Positions 1-8,372 of a stretch of DNA of 64,000 nucleotides are shown piece after piece. The DNA is taken from the NCBI GenBank assembly GCA_025210515.1, contig JAOARM010000042.1:184543-248542 (forward strand), written 5' to 3'. Origin of the DNA: Vallitalea sp. Lineage in GTDB: Bacteria; Bacillota; Clostridia; Lachnospirales; Vallitaleaceae. A program made the position numbers and the translations under genes. Under the pieces are notes generated by a model, which had not been told where the DNA came from, searched no databases, and worked only from the letters and a program-made list of their open reading frames with translations. How positions within the stretch are numbered: position 1 is the stretch's first letter; every line of letters begins with the position of its first letter.

Positions 1-1
1 T

Positions 2-397
2 ATTACAGATATTACGGTAGATAATATTGGTGATGTTAATGATGGATTAGCTGGAGATGTTATGGTCGGATATTTTGAATTATTACCTGGAATAACTGAT
101 GCTCAAAAAGCAGGAGTAATTACTTCTGATAATCCAAGCTATTTTATGATTACTAACGGATTAATTAATAGTGATGGATTAAATTCAGTAGAAAAAGATA
201 AAGGAGCATGTAGCAATTCAAAACAACGAATTACTTTAACAATGGATATTGGAAGTCGTAATCCAAATAGTTTGAAAAAAGTTGATAGAAGTACAGGTAA
301 CGTTGTTGATGTAACTCTTACAAATGTTTCTGGAACAGTGTATACTTATCAATTTGAATTAGGAGGAGGAAAAGGAGACTTATTCTTCTGGGAATAA
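2..397 (+). CDS. C-terminal part of a glycosidase-like protein (5' end outside window)
   Basis: The reading frame is open from base 2 with no stop, so this is the 3' end of a gene that begins upstream; the ATG at 62 is internal. The visible 131 residues align with the last ~110 residues of the protein at 624-2600: GYFELLPG / GYFEPLKG, YFMITNGL / YFMIVNGL, and a terminal GGGKGDLFFWE / GGLGELFYIN. The shared part looks like an all-beta C-terminal domain such as those that close glycoside-hydrolase-like TIM-barrel proteins. Function is inferred only from this paralogy. The two genes lie in tandem, separated by a cloverleaf repeat. Confidence 0.75.
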   Translation: MTDITVDNIGDVNDGLAGDVMVGYFELLPGITDAQKAGVITSDNPSYFMITNGLINSDGLNSVEKDKGACSNSKQRITLTMDIGSRNPNSLKKVDRSTGNVVDVTLTNVSGTVYTYQFELGGGKGDLFFWE

Positions 398-451
398 GAA
401 ATTATTAATTAAGCTGTCACATAATACATTATTTATGAGATTATAAGTTTA

Positions 452-553
452 AAAGATTGACTAGATTTAGCTATTAATACCTTAAACATCCTGTTTAAAA
501 GGTATGTGCTATGCCATCTTGGCTACGCTTACTGCTAAAGCTAGTCTATCTTT
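452..553 (+). repeat. Cloverleaf inverted repeat, copy A
   Basis: Outer 20-nt arms at 452-471 and 534-553 pair at 18 of 20 positions. Inside are a longer hairpin (about 475-507, loop ATCCT) and a short one, GCCATCTTGGC. The copy at 37371-37471 has the same parts in reverse orientation, with conserved inner sequence around GCTATGCCATC. There is no T-run directly after the outer arm beyond TTTC, so it is not a typical intrinsic terminator. It fills most of the 226-bp gap between the two paralogous genes. Confidence 0.8.
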
Positions 554-623
554 CTATATATTGATATTAATAATGTATGAGATACACCTTTTGTATTAAA
601 AGTAGTTAGTAAAGGAGAGTGTT

Positions 624-2600
624 ATGGATAATAGTAGTATAGTAAAATTAAAATTTAATGATAATTCTCCATATAATATTAATAGAGATCTGAACTATAA
701 TCATTATTATAATATTAATGGAGCAAAGTGGGATAATGATGAAGGCTTAATTTTTCAAGATAGGTATGATTATATTCATATAAATAAACAAGATATTTCT
801 ACAGAATGGACATTATCAATGGTGTTAAAAGTGAAGTATATAGAAAAGCCAGAATACTATGACGGAGATATATCAAGTATATGTGAGTTTGATGGAGAAG
901 TGAAAGATGTATTAAGTGATATTACTACTAATATAATTGCATCTCATAATAATGCCATATTATTACATCAAATGGAACAAGAATATAAATTAGTATTACA
1001 ACAGTTTGGAAAAGCTTCAAAGTCCTTTAATACATTAATACCATTAGATGAATGGGTACATATTTCATTAACTAGTAATAAACAAGAAGTAAGATTATAT
1101 ATAAATGGTGAATTTAAAGAAAAAACGAAAATACAATTTAACTGTCCTATGTATAGAGTAGGAACAGGAATGCATGGGTGTTTACGAGAAATTGAAATAT
1201 ACGATAAGAAATTAAGTAATGAAGAAATAGCTAATATATATAATAGAAGTAATGAAAAGAAATATACATTATCAAAAGGTCAAAAAGTGTTTATTGAAAA
1301 TGGTATTCAAATATTAGTGTGGATTAGAACTGATAAAATGGGAAGATATCCAACAAAAGAAGAATGGAAAGACTGTGGTTTTACAGGAGTTACTTATTAT
1401 GATGTTCCTATGTATAATGAAACATTTCATAAAGATTGTCCACATATAAAATGGTCTATGGCAGCAGCACCATATGGTAATACAATGTGGGGGACACCAA
1501 CTTTAGCACCACAAAATGAAGATGATTTTTTAAGTGATATTCAAAAACAAAATATTAATAATCTAATATCTATTTGCATAGGTGATGAGGAATATTACAC
1601 TGATGATAGGGTAGAGATTTTCAAGAAATGGTTTGATATATCAAAAAAATTATATAAAAATGTTATTGTCCATAATAATATATATAAAAATCAATGGACA
1701 GAGCATCAATTAAGACATTTTGTTAGAACAGCTAAGCCGGATATGTTAACATTTGATACATATTATTATCATGAAAATGCTACAGGTAATGAATTTAATA
1801 CAATTGTTGATTCAACAAATGATATTCGTATAATAGCTTTAGAAGGGCATGATGGAACAGGTCCTATACCATTTGGACAATATTTACAAGGATTTAAAAC
1901 GGGATATAGAGGTGCTGTAGCAGGGAATTATCATATTACAGAATCACAGATTAATTTAGTCGCATTCATTAGTTTAGCTATGGGTGCTAAATGGCTTAAT
2001 TATTTTAGATGGGAATATGATTCAGAAACATTTATATTATTTGATGAAGAGGGTAATAAAACTAATTCTTTCTATCAATACGCTAATTTATGTTCATATA
2101 TAAAAGTACTTAGCCCTTATTTAACTACACTAACCAGTACGGATATTAAAGTTATTCAAGGTTATCATAAAGAGAATAAATTAGTATGTAAAAATCAATT
2201 GCCTAAGACAGTAACACCTATTAATTGGGATTTGGATCAGTATTTTTATAAAGTTAATGTAGAAAATCTAGGAGAAAATAATAATAGATTATCTGGCGAT
2301 ATATTAATTGGCTATTTTGAACCATTAAAAGGATTAGAAGAAAAACATAAACAATATTTAATTAGTGATGATGTAAAGTATTTTATGATTGTTAATGGAT
2401 TAGCAGATTCTAAATATGGAGATTCCATAAGCAATAAACAAAAAGTTGAAATATATTTTAAGAATGTTAATAGATTATGTAGAGTTAATAAAGATAGTGG
2501 TGAAGTAGAAGAGATTGTTCTTGAAGAAATCAAAGGTTCCATATATAGATATTCATTAATATTACAAGGTGGATTAGGTGAGCTATTTTACATTAATTAA
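624..2600 (+). CDS. LamG-like plus TIM-barrel glycosidase-like protein
   Basis: 658 aa, ATG preceded by AAAGGAGAG. Residues ~1-210 look like a concanavalin-type LamG/laminin-G domain (the EWTLSMVLKV strand, a WVHISLTSN strand, VRLYINGEF, and the closing LREIEIYDKKLSNEEIANIY typical of LamG_3). Residues ~225-510 look like a TIM barrel (WIRTDKMGRYPTKEEW, GFTGVTYYDVP, LISICIGDEEYY, MLTFDTYYYH, IIALEGHDGTG). The rest is a beta domain shared with the partial gene upstream. No signal peptide is present, so it is probably cytoplasmic or exported by another route. A carbohydrate-active function is inferred from architecture; no catalytic pair is assigned. Confidence 0.6.
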   Translation: MDNSSIVKLKFNDNSPYNINRDLNYNHYYNINGAKWDNDEGLIFQDRYDYIHINKQDISTEWTLSMVLKVKYIEKPEYYDGDISSICEFDGEVKDVLSDITTNIIASHNNAILLHQMEQEYKLVLQQFGKASKSFNTLIPLDEWVHISLTSNKQEVRLYINGEFKEKTKIQFNCPMYRVGTGMHGCLREIEIYDKKLSNEEIANIYNRSNEKKYTLSKGQKVFIENGIQILVWIRTDKMGRYPTKEEWKDCGFTGVTYYDVPMYNETFHKDCPHIKWSMAAAPYGNTMWGTPTLAPQNEDDFLSDIQKQNINNLISICIGDEEYYTDDRVEIFKKWFDISKKLYKNVIVHNNIYKNQWTEHQLRHFVRTAKPDMLTFDTYYYHENATGNEFNTIVDSTNDIRIIALEGHDGTGPIPFGQYLQGFKTGYRGAVAGNYHITESQINLVAFISLAMGAKWLNYFRWEYDSETFILFDEEGNKTNSFYQYANLCSYIKVLSPYLTTLTSTDIKVIQGYHKENKLVCKNQLPKTVTPINWDLDQYFYKVNVENLGENNNRLSGDILIGYFEPLKGLEEKHKQYLISDDVKYFMIVNGLADSKYGDSISNKQKVEIYFKNVNRLCRVNKDSGEVEEIVLEEIKGSIYRYSLILQGGLGELFYIN

Positions 2601-2614
2601 ATCTTAGGAATAAT

Positions 2615-2655
2615 AAAAAGTTTGCAGATTATTATTAAGTCTACAAACTTTTTAT
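2615..2655. terminator. Bidirectional terminator between convergent genes
   Basis: The arms AAAAAGTTTG and CAAACTTTTT flank a longer, slightly imperfect stem. The T-run on each strand lets it end both the 624-2600 gene and the opposing DUF4091 gene. Confidence 0.85.
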
Positions 2656-2668
2656 ATTATGTAAAAAA

Positions 2669-4381
2669 CTATGTTAAACTTTGTAGTAATTCTTTTTTTA
2701 CTTCACGATATTTATCTATTGATTTCTCATAATCTAAGCAATTTCTAAAGACTTGTGATAATATGCTGTTTTTCTTATTGTTATCAATTTCTTCTAATTG
2801 TTGTAGTAGACACAAATCTTCAAATCCTATTCTATGTGCTTCACTTCTAATAGAAATTAATGGTTCATTAAATCCTGGATAAAATATACAATAATCTCCT
2901 GCTGGTAAGAAATTTGCACGTTTTGGGTGGAATTCTAATACTTGTTCAGAAAACATTACTGCTTGTTTTTTATAAGGATTAATACCTCCAACATATTGAT
3001 TAGCACCCCAATGAAGATAACCTTTAATATTAGTATATTTGGCAGGAGCCCATCCTATCCAAACTATTCGTATTCTCTCCATATCAAGTAATCTATTAAT
3101 ATAATTGCCACCAGGAGTTAAACATGTATATGTAAAAAGCTCATCACCTTTTTTTACTTGTTCATCATAAAATGTTTTATTTTGCTCATATATATCCATA
3201 GAAGGACACCATACATCAATACAGCTTTTTGTTCTATATGTTGGTAAAACTGGCTCTAGAATAGAGATATTAGGCATTTCTTCTTTTATAATATTTGTAA
3301 TATGGTTATAAGTATCAGCTAAAGCATCATTAGGTTCATCAAGAGCACATTGCATATAATAATTTGCTAGGTTATTCTCTTCTATAAAATTATATAGTTG
3401 TGATGTCATCTGTCTAAGGGTATTATCTCCTTCTTCTGAAGGTATTAGTTGTGAAGTAATAACAGTTTTTGCATATTTTCCGTTATCAAAAGCGTCAAAG
3501 GCTCCTTTTTTATACGCCTTCGCAACTTCATCTGTATGTGTTAACAACTCGTGATTTAATGAATTATAAAAGTCATCATTATCTTCAAGTCCTTCAGAAC
3601 GATAACATAAAGCTGTACCGTGAAACCACTTGATTCCACACTTTCTTGCAATAGCAATTATTTTTTTTAGACGTTCTTTATTCAGAACTAAATTATTATT
3701 ATTAACATCAAAAAATTCTTTTAGAGGTAGATTTAGCATATTCTGTCTTGAGTAAACAACAGCTCTAAGATATTTTTCTAACATTAATTCATATTCAGAA
3801 GACCATTTCTGTATATTATGATAAGAAGCAATGTTATTATAGTTAATCCAGTTAATATACTTGAATGATTGATTAGTAGTTTTAGGTATAGTTACTTTAT
3901 ATACATCAACTTGATAATTAAGATTTATTGTGTTTTCTCCATTAGTAATAGTAAATTGCCATTCCTGTGTATGATTTTCTCTCACATATTCTATAATAGC
4001 TTTGAAGTTAATACCGCAAGTTGTAGTAGTAGGCATTATAATATTATTAATCGGTTCTAATGCATCGTATACCATGAAAGGTGCTCTTCTTATAACATAT
4101 TCATTATAATCATCTTTAAGATATTCACTTCGTTGTTTCGCTCCTGTATTAACTTCAACAGGTACAGGTATCATATTAAAAAGTTTATAACCTGTATGTG
4201 GACCAGTGACTTTAATTGTTAAAGGTATACCAGGGGTAATGCCACTTATTAAAATATTGACACCAGCATATGATCCGTTTGCACATGAAGTACAGTAATC
4301 AATATTTCCTTCACAAACTACCTTGTCAGGATAACAAGGTTCTAGTTCATCAAATAATCTTGCAATAAATATTTTATCCAT
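2669..4381 (-). CDS. DUF4091 / GH123-like glycoside hydrolase domain protein
   Basis: 570 aa from the ATG at 4381, which has AAAGGA nine bases upstream; an in-frame ATG at 4399 has no good ribosome site. The C-terminal half carries the usual DUF4091 run: QCALDEPND (a D-E pair as in GH123-type enzymes), WCPSMDIYEQ, GYLHWGANQY, GDYCIFYPG and SIRSEAHRIGFED. The N-terminal ~150 residues form a beta-rich domain. DUF4091 proteins are related to GH123 N-acetylgalactosaminidases, so a role on amino-sugar glycans is plausible. No signal peptide. It is convergent with the LamG/TIM-barrel gene. Confidence 0.75.
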   Translation of the reverse strand: MDKIFIARLFDELEPCYPDKVVCEGNIDYCTSCANGSYAGVNILISGITPGIPLTIKVTGPHTGYKLFNMIPVPVEVNTGAKQRSEYLKDDYNEYVIRRAPFMVYDALEPINNIIMPTTTTCGINFKAIIEYVRENHTQEWQFTITNGENTINLNYQVDVYKVTIPKTTNQSFKYINWINYNNIASYHNIQKWSSEYELMLEKYLRAVVYSRQNMLNLPLKEFFDVNNNNLVLNKERLKKIIAIARKCGIKWFHGTALCYRSEGLEDNDDFYNSLNHELLTHTDEVAKAYKKGAFDAFDNGKYAKTVITSQLIPSEEGDNTLRQMTSQLYNFIEENNLANYYMQCALDEPNDALADTYNHITNIIKEEMPNISILEPVLPTYRTKSCIDVWCPSMDIYEQNKTFYDEQVKKGDELFTYTCLTPGGNYINRLLDMERIRIVWIGWAPAKYTNIKGYLHWGANQYVGGINPYKKQAVMFSEQVLEFHPKRANFLPAGDYCIFYPGFNEPLISIRSEAHRIGFEDLCLLQQLEEIDNNKKNSILSQVFRNCLDYEKSIDKYREVKKELLQSLT

Positions 4382-4549
4382 AGTGATTATTCCTTTCATT
4401 AATTTTTGTTTGATAAGTTAAGTTTAATAATTCTATTCGATGGTGTAAATATGTGATTTTAAGCAAGGAAAGTTAATTAGTATACTAACAAAAATTGTTA
4501 ATTTTATATGTGATTTATAATATATATGTGAAATTTTATTAAGTATATA

Positions 4550-4574
4550 ATCAGAAAACTTTTCGCTGAATATA
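4550..4574 (+). repeat. 25-bp direct repeat, left copy
   Basis: The same 25 bases (ATCAGAAAAC followed by TTTTCGCTGAATATA) recur at 6468-6492 in the same orientation. The two copies bracket the secreted-protein gene pair and the transposase remnant. They probably mark insertion-sequence ends or boundary scars. The rest of the 4382-4841 gap is AT-rich and shows one further small hairpin (near 4661-4677) and the promoter listed next. Confidence 0.75.
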
Positions 4575-4771
4575 AATGAACGTCATTTCCAATAAAACCT
4601 ACTTGACACTTGCGTTTTTTAAAATTATATTGAGATAATATGTTTTTTTAAATTCAATATACAGCTAAAAAAGCTGGTGATTAGTCTTATATATTACGAT
4701 AAATTTGGCTTAATCAAAAAAGATAAAACAGTGTAACTATTTGCGGAATATTATCCTTTGTAAAAGTTAAA

Positions 4772-4801
4772 TTGACACTTATTCGTGCTATGTGTTATAA
4801 T
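4772..4801 (+). promoter_or_regulatory. Sigma-A type promoter of the secreted-protein gene
   Basis: TTGACA at 4772-4777, an 18-nt spacer, TATAAT at 4796-4801, 40 nt before the ATG at 4842. Confidence 0.75.
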
Positions 4802-4841
4802 TTTTTTGTTGTCTAAGTTTAAATTAAGGAAGGACGTTATA

Positions 4842-5423
4842 ATGAAAAAATTTTTATCACTAATCTTAACAATAGTATTAAGCTTATCTTTTACTAATAT
4901 TAGTAGTCATGCAAAGGAGAATGGAATCCCACAAACTATTATAGTTGTTAATGAACAAGGAGAAGAAGTTGAATTAAAATTAGTTAAAACTTATACTGTA
5001 AAGGCTGTAAATAAGGAAGAAAAACTACATTTAACGAGAGAACTTGGAGGTAATGAATACTATAGTGTATTTAAAGGAAGTGCAGGATGGGTTGATTATG
5101 CACATCCTTATAGAACAGCTGCTGCATATACAGGGTCATTAACTCTTTCTATTTCAGATTCAATTTCTTGGCAATATAATATTACCGGGGGAGTTACAAC
5201 AGACATCTTTACAGCAACGCTTGGAATCACATATGGTAAAACAACGACTGTTACTCAATCACTAACTGTTGACACAGAAGATAAATATACAAAAATATAT
5301 GCATTCCCAGAATACAAAAAATATTCTTATGAAATATGGGAAGATGATGCATTTTATGATGATTATATAGGAGATGCTTCTTATGACAAAGTCACAGGAG
5401 TTGAATTTGGTGTTTATCAATAG
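4842..5423 (+). CDS. Secreted beta-rich protein of unknown function
   Basis: 193 aa starting at the ATG at 4842, which follows AAGGAAGGA; a longer frame begins at 4785 but runs through the promoter. A clear signal peptide (MKKFLSLILTIVLSLSFTNI, cleavage probably after SSHA) is followed by a domain of alternating polar strands rich in Thr and Ser (residues ~100-150: TGSLTLSISDSISWQYN, TDIFTATLGITYG, TTTVTQSLTVD). Such amphipathic Ser/Thr strands occur in surface or pore-forming beta proteins, but I recognise no family. It overlaps the next gene by 14 bp, so the two are probably translated together. Confidence 0.7.
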   Translation: MKKFLSLILTIVLSLSFTNISSHAKENGIPQTIIVVNEQGEEVELKLVKTYTVKAVNKEEKLHLTRELGGNEYYSVFKGSAGWVDYAHPYRTAAAYTGSLTLSISDSISWQYNITGGVTTDIFTATLGITYGKTTTVTQSLTVDTEDKYTKIYAFPEYKKYSYEIWEDDAFYDDYIGDASYDKVTGVEFGVYQ

Positions 5424-6033
5424 AATAAAAAAAATTAAATATCCTAGCTTTATACTTTTTTTAATCCTAGTTTTAATCATCATATGGCATGTTCGTTTAA
5501 ATACTACACATAAACAAATAACTAGTTTAAAACAGCAAATCAATAATTATGAAGAAAATATTAATAAAATAGCTTGGACATCAAATTTCAATCATATGAT
5601 TCACAATAATAACTTAATAAAACAAGATATTATAGAGATTAGTAATGACTATGATTTTAATAAAATTTCTAGATTTAAAACAAATGGTTATTTGTTGGTT
5701 CTAAAAAAAAAGGAACATGATGTGTTGGGGAATAGTATAGGTAAAAATGAATTTTACAATATTTTGAATTATGATATTTATAGTAATATAAATATGGATA
5801 ATCCAAATGAATCAATAGACGTGTATAAATTATTAAATATCGATAGAAATACTAGTGATATTAAAAATACTATAGAGATTAACTTAAATAAAAAAGGATT
5901 TATTATTTATTATATCATATACGATGAATATACTTATAGAATATATAAGGATCGTATTATAGATAAATATTTGAGTGAATTTACTGTTTCTATTCCTACT
6001 AAAATAGTCTACGAAATACATGCACAAAATTAA
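5410..6033 (+). CDS. Membrane-anchored coiled-coil protein, unknown
   Basis: 207 aa if started at the GTG at 5410, which has AGGAG nine bases upstream inside the end of the previous gene; TTG at 5407 and upstream ATGs are alternatives. One N-terminal membrane segment (YPSFILFLILVLIIIWHV) is followed by a short coiled coil (KQITSLKQQINNYEENINKI) and an extracytoplasmic Asn/Lys-rich domain. No family recognised. The translational overlap suggests it works with the secreted protein upstream. Confidence 0.65.
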   Translation: MFINRIKKIKYPSFILFLILVLIIIWHVRLNTTHKQITSLKQQINNYEENINKIAWTSNFNHMIHNNNLIKQDIIEISNDYDFNKISRFKTNGYLLVLKKKEHDVLGNSIGKNEFYNILNYDIYSNINMDNPNESIDVYKLLNIDRNTSDIKNTIEINLNKKGFIIYYIIYDEYTYRIYKDRIIDKYLSEFTVSIPTKIVYEIHAQN

Positions 6034-6039
6034 AGAAAT

Positions 6040-6078
6040 AAACCCTTTTATCTAAAAGATTAGTGGAAGGGTTTTTTT
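6040..6078 (+). terminator. Intrinsic terminator
   Basis: The arms AAACCCTT / AAGGGTTT are followed by TTTT, closing the two-gene secreted-protein operon. Confidence 0.8.
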
Positions 6079-6143
6079 GACCATTTATTTTGCATCAAAA
6101 TACTATACATATGGTTATTAATTAAGGAATAAGTGGTGTCAAG

Positions 6144-6338
6144 CTATTTAAATATTAGAACCAGTAAAAATCTGGTGCTTTTACCATGAATAAAGCCTTC
6201 TTTCCCCAAAGTTTTATAGAGGTTAATTAAACGATTAACATTTCTTACAGTACAACCTAATTTCAATGCTGCATTCTTTTTAGTACCATAGGTATCAACT
6301 AATTTTTTAATAATCTCAAAATTAAAATTTTCATTCAT
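6144..6338 (-). pseudogene. Remnant of ISNCY-type transposase (N-terminal HTH only)
   Basis: From the Met at 6338 the frame encodes MNENFNFEIIKKLVDTYGTK and then an HTH (KNAALKLGCTVRNVNRLINLY), ending GKEGFIHGKSTRF and a short unrelated tail. As recalled from the family, ISNCY/IS1202-type transposases begin with this domain and continue for several hundred residues after HGNRGRKP. Here the homology stops at that point and no DDE catalytic domain follows on either strand, so the gene is a fragment. It lies inside the interval bounded by the 25-bp direct repeats. Confidence 0.7.
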
Positions 6339-6467
6339 TCTTAAAAATACCTTTCTAATTTTAATCACCCCATACTATAAAAATAAAATGAGGTTTTACT
6401 ATACACTAAAAATTACTTCTTTTGGGACAAAATCAAAAACGGTATACTAAGACATTATCATAAATGG

Positions 6468-6492
6468 ATCAGAAAACTTTTCGCTGAATATA
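6468..6492 (+). repeat. 25-bp direct repeat, right copy
   Basis: Identical to 4550-4574 and in the same orientation. It lies 130 bp upstream of the 5' end of the transposase remnant, where an element end would be expected. Confidence 0.75.
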
Positions 6493-6500
6493 TAAATAAC

Positions 6501-6552
6501 TTGTTTTTTTGAAATAAATGTAGTATAATTACATTGACCACATGAGTCAATG
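6501..6552 (+). promoter_or_regulatory. Promoter and operator of the ABC-2 operon
   Basis: TTGTTT (6501-6506), 17-nt spacer, TATAAT (6524-6529). Directly downstream is a perfect inverted repeat CATTGAC-N7-GTCAATG (6532-6552), covering the expected start of transcription. That placement suits a repressor. No regulator gene is adjacent. Confidence 0.65.
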
Positions 6553-6638
6553 AATGATATTATACTTCTGAGAATAGAACTATATGTGTAATGGGAAGTA
6601 TTTTATTATAAGGTTTCTATAAAAAGGAGGTTGTCATA

Positions 6639-7523
6639 ATGAATATTATTGAAACAAATAAACTTACTAAGAGTTATGGAAAAGCAAGAGGAATCGTAGA
6701 TGTTTCTATGCAAGTTAAAGAAGGAGAGATATTTGGATTTATTGGTCCAAATGGTGCGGGGAAATCTACAACTATAAGAACATTACTTTCTCTTATATAT
6801 CCAACTAGTGGAAGTGCGAAGATATTCTCGAAAGATTGCATTAAATATGGTGCCGACATTAGAAGAGATATTGGTTATTTACCTTCTGAAGTTTTTTATT
6901 ATGATAATATGAAAGTAATTAACTTACTAAAATACTCTGCTAGTTTTTATAACAAAGATTGTACAAAACGTATTCATGAAATAGCAGAAATTATGGAACT
7001 TGATTTGAATAAAAAAATTGATGACTTATCTTTTGGTAATAAGAAAAAGGTAGGGATAGTACAAGGATTACTTCATGAACCAAAACTAATAATATTAGAT
7101 GAACCAACTGGTGGTCTTGATCCATTAATGCAACAAAGATTTTTTGAACTTATAAGAGAAGAGAATAAAAAGGGTACAACAGTATTTTTTTCATCCCATA
7201 TATTAGATGAAGTACAGAAAATGTGTGATAGAGTTGCTATTATTAAAGAAGGGCAAATTATTAAAACAGAAAGTATAGAGTCAATGAGACAAGATAATTA
7301 TAAAAAGTTTCGTGTTGAAGCAACAGATAGACTATCTAAAGATATATTCACTATAGATAGTATCACAGATCTAAAACTAGAAGAAAATAAAGCAAGTTTT
7401 ATATATAAAGGCGATATAAATGTTATTGTAGATAAGTTAAGAGTATTACAACTAACCAATCTGCTTGTTGAAGAACCTACTCTAGAGGAGATTTTCATGT
7501 ATTATTATCAAAAGGAGGCATAG
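6639..7523 (+). CDS. ABC transporter ATP-binding protein (ABC-2 exporter)
   Basis: 294 aa, ATG after AAAAAGGAGG. The nucleotide-binding domain shows Walker A GPNGAGKST, a variant signature LSFGNKKKVGI (LSFGN in place of LSGGQ), Walker B LIILDEPTGGLDP and the switch His in FFSSHILDE. The last ~80 residues form the accessory domain common in drug, lantibiotic or Nat-type exporters. It is followed after 4 bp by two permease genes, giving an NBD plus heterodimeric membrane domain. The substrate is unknown. Confidence 0.88.
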   Translation: MNIIETNKLTKSYGKARGIVDVSMQVKEGEIFGFIGPNGAGKSTTIRTLLSLIYPTSGSAKIFSKDCIKYGADIRRDIGYLPSEVFYYDNMKVINLLKYSASFYNKDCTKRIHEIAEIMELDLNKKIDDLSFGNKKKVGIVQGLLHEPKLIILDEPTGGLDPLMQQRFFELIREENKKGTTVFFSSHILDEVQKMCDRVAIIKEGQIIKTESIESMRQDNYKKFRVEATDRLSKDIFTIDSITDLKLEENKASFIYKGDINVIVDKLRVLQLTNLLVEEPTLEEIFMYYYQKEA

Positions 7524-7527
7524 AAAT

Positions 7528-8325
7528 ATGAATATATATAAATACGAATTTAGAAAATATCTAAAAAGCACTACTATATGGACGTTTTCTATTATTGCAT
7601 TATTGTTTTTTTATTTAGCTCTATTTCCTTCATTTGCCTCTGAAGCAGAGCAATTTGAAAAAGTTATACAGCAATTTCCAGAAACATTTAGAAAAGCTTT
7701 TGGGCTAAATCAAATGAGTTTTTCAACAATTGGAGGTTTTTATAACTTTACCTTTAGTTATATAGTTCTTATTGCAGGAATATTTGCTATGAAACTTGGA
7801 GTTGATATAATGTCAAAAGAAGTAAGAGAAAAAACTGCTGATTTTTTATTAGTCAAACCAGTTAATAGAGGTAGTATAATGCTTCCTAAGTTTTTGGCTT
7901 CATTAACTCATATTATTTTAATGAATGTTGTGTATGTTATATTTGCTATTATTGCAGTAGAGTTATTTAAGAACAATGATTATAATAAAGAGGTTTTTTA
8001 CTTAGTAACTTTTAGTATGTTTTTAATTCAGATATTTTTATTAACACTGGGACTACTACTTGGAACTATTTCTAAAAAATTAAAAAGTGTGTTGCCTATA
8101 TCTCTTGGAGTTGTTTTTGGCTTCTATATAATTAAGCTTCTTAATGATACTATAGAAGATACAATAATAAGTTTTTTAACACCTTTTGAATATTTTGATA
8201 GCAGTTATATTACTGAAAATATATCTTACTCAGTATCCCATTTATTGTTTTCTATAGGATTATCAATTGTTTTTGTAGTGGCATCATACATTATCTATGA
8301 GAAAAGAGATGTTCCTTCAGTATAG
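7528..8325 (+). CDS. ABC-2 family permease, subunit 1
   Basis: 265 aa with about six hydrophobic segments: the first near residues 18-35, then a soluble loop (EAEQFEKVIQQFPETFRKAFGL), then helices to the end. The loop motif and the sequence SKEVREKTADFLLVKPVNR recur almost unchanged in the next protein, so the two are paralogues that probably form a heterodimer. Its ribosome site lies in the end of the ATPase gene. Confidence 0.85.
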   Translation: MNIYKYEFRKYLKSTTIWTFSIIALLFFYLALFPSFASEAEQFEKVIQQFPETFRKAFGLNQMSFSTIGGFYNFTFSYIVLIAGIFAMKLGVDIMSKEVREKTADFLLVKPVNRGSIMLPKFLASLTHIILMNVVYVIFAIIAVELFKNNDYNKEVFYLVTFSMFLIQIFLLTLGLLLGTISKKLKSVLPISLGVVFGFYIIKLLNDTIEDTIISFLTPFEYFDSSYITENISYSVSHLLFSIGLSIVFVVASYIIYEKRDVPSV

Positions 8326-8372
8326 ATATATGTAACGTAAGCAAAAATATAGATAATTAGGAGGAATTTACT

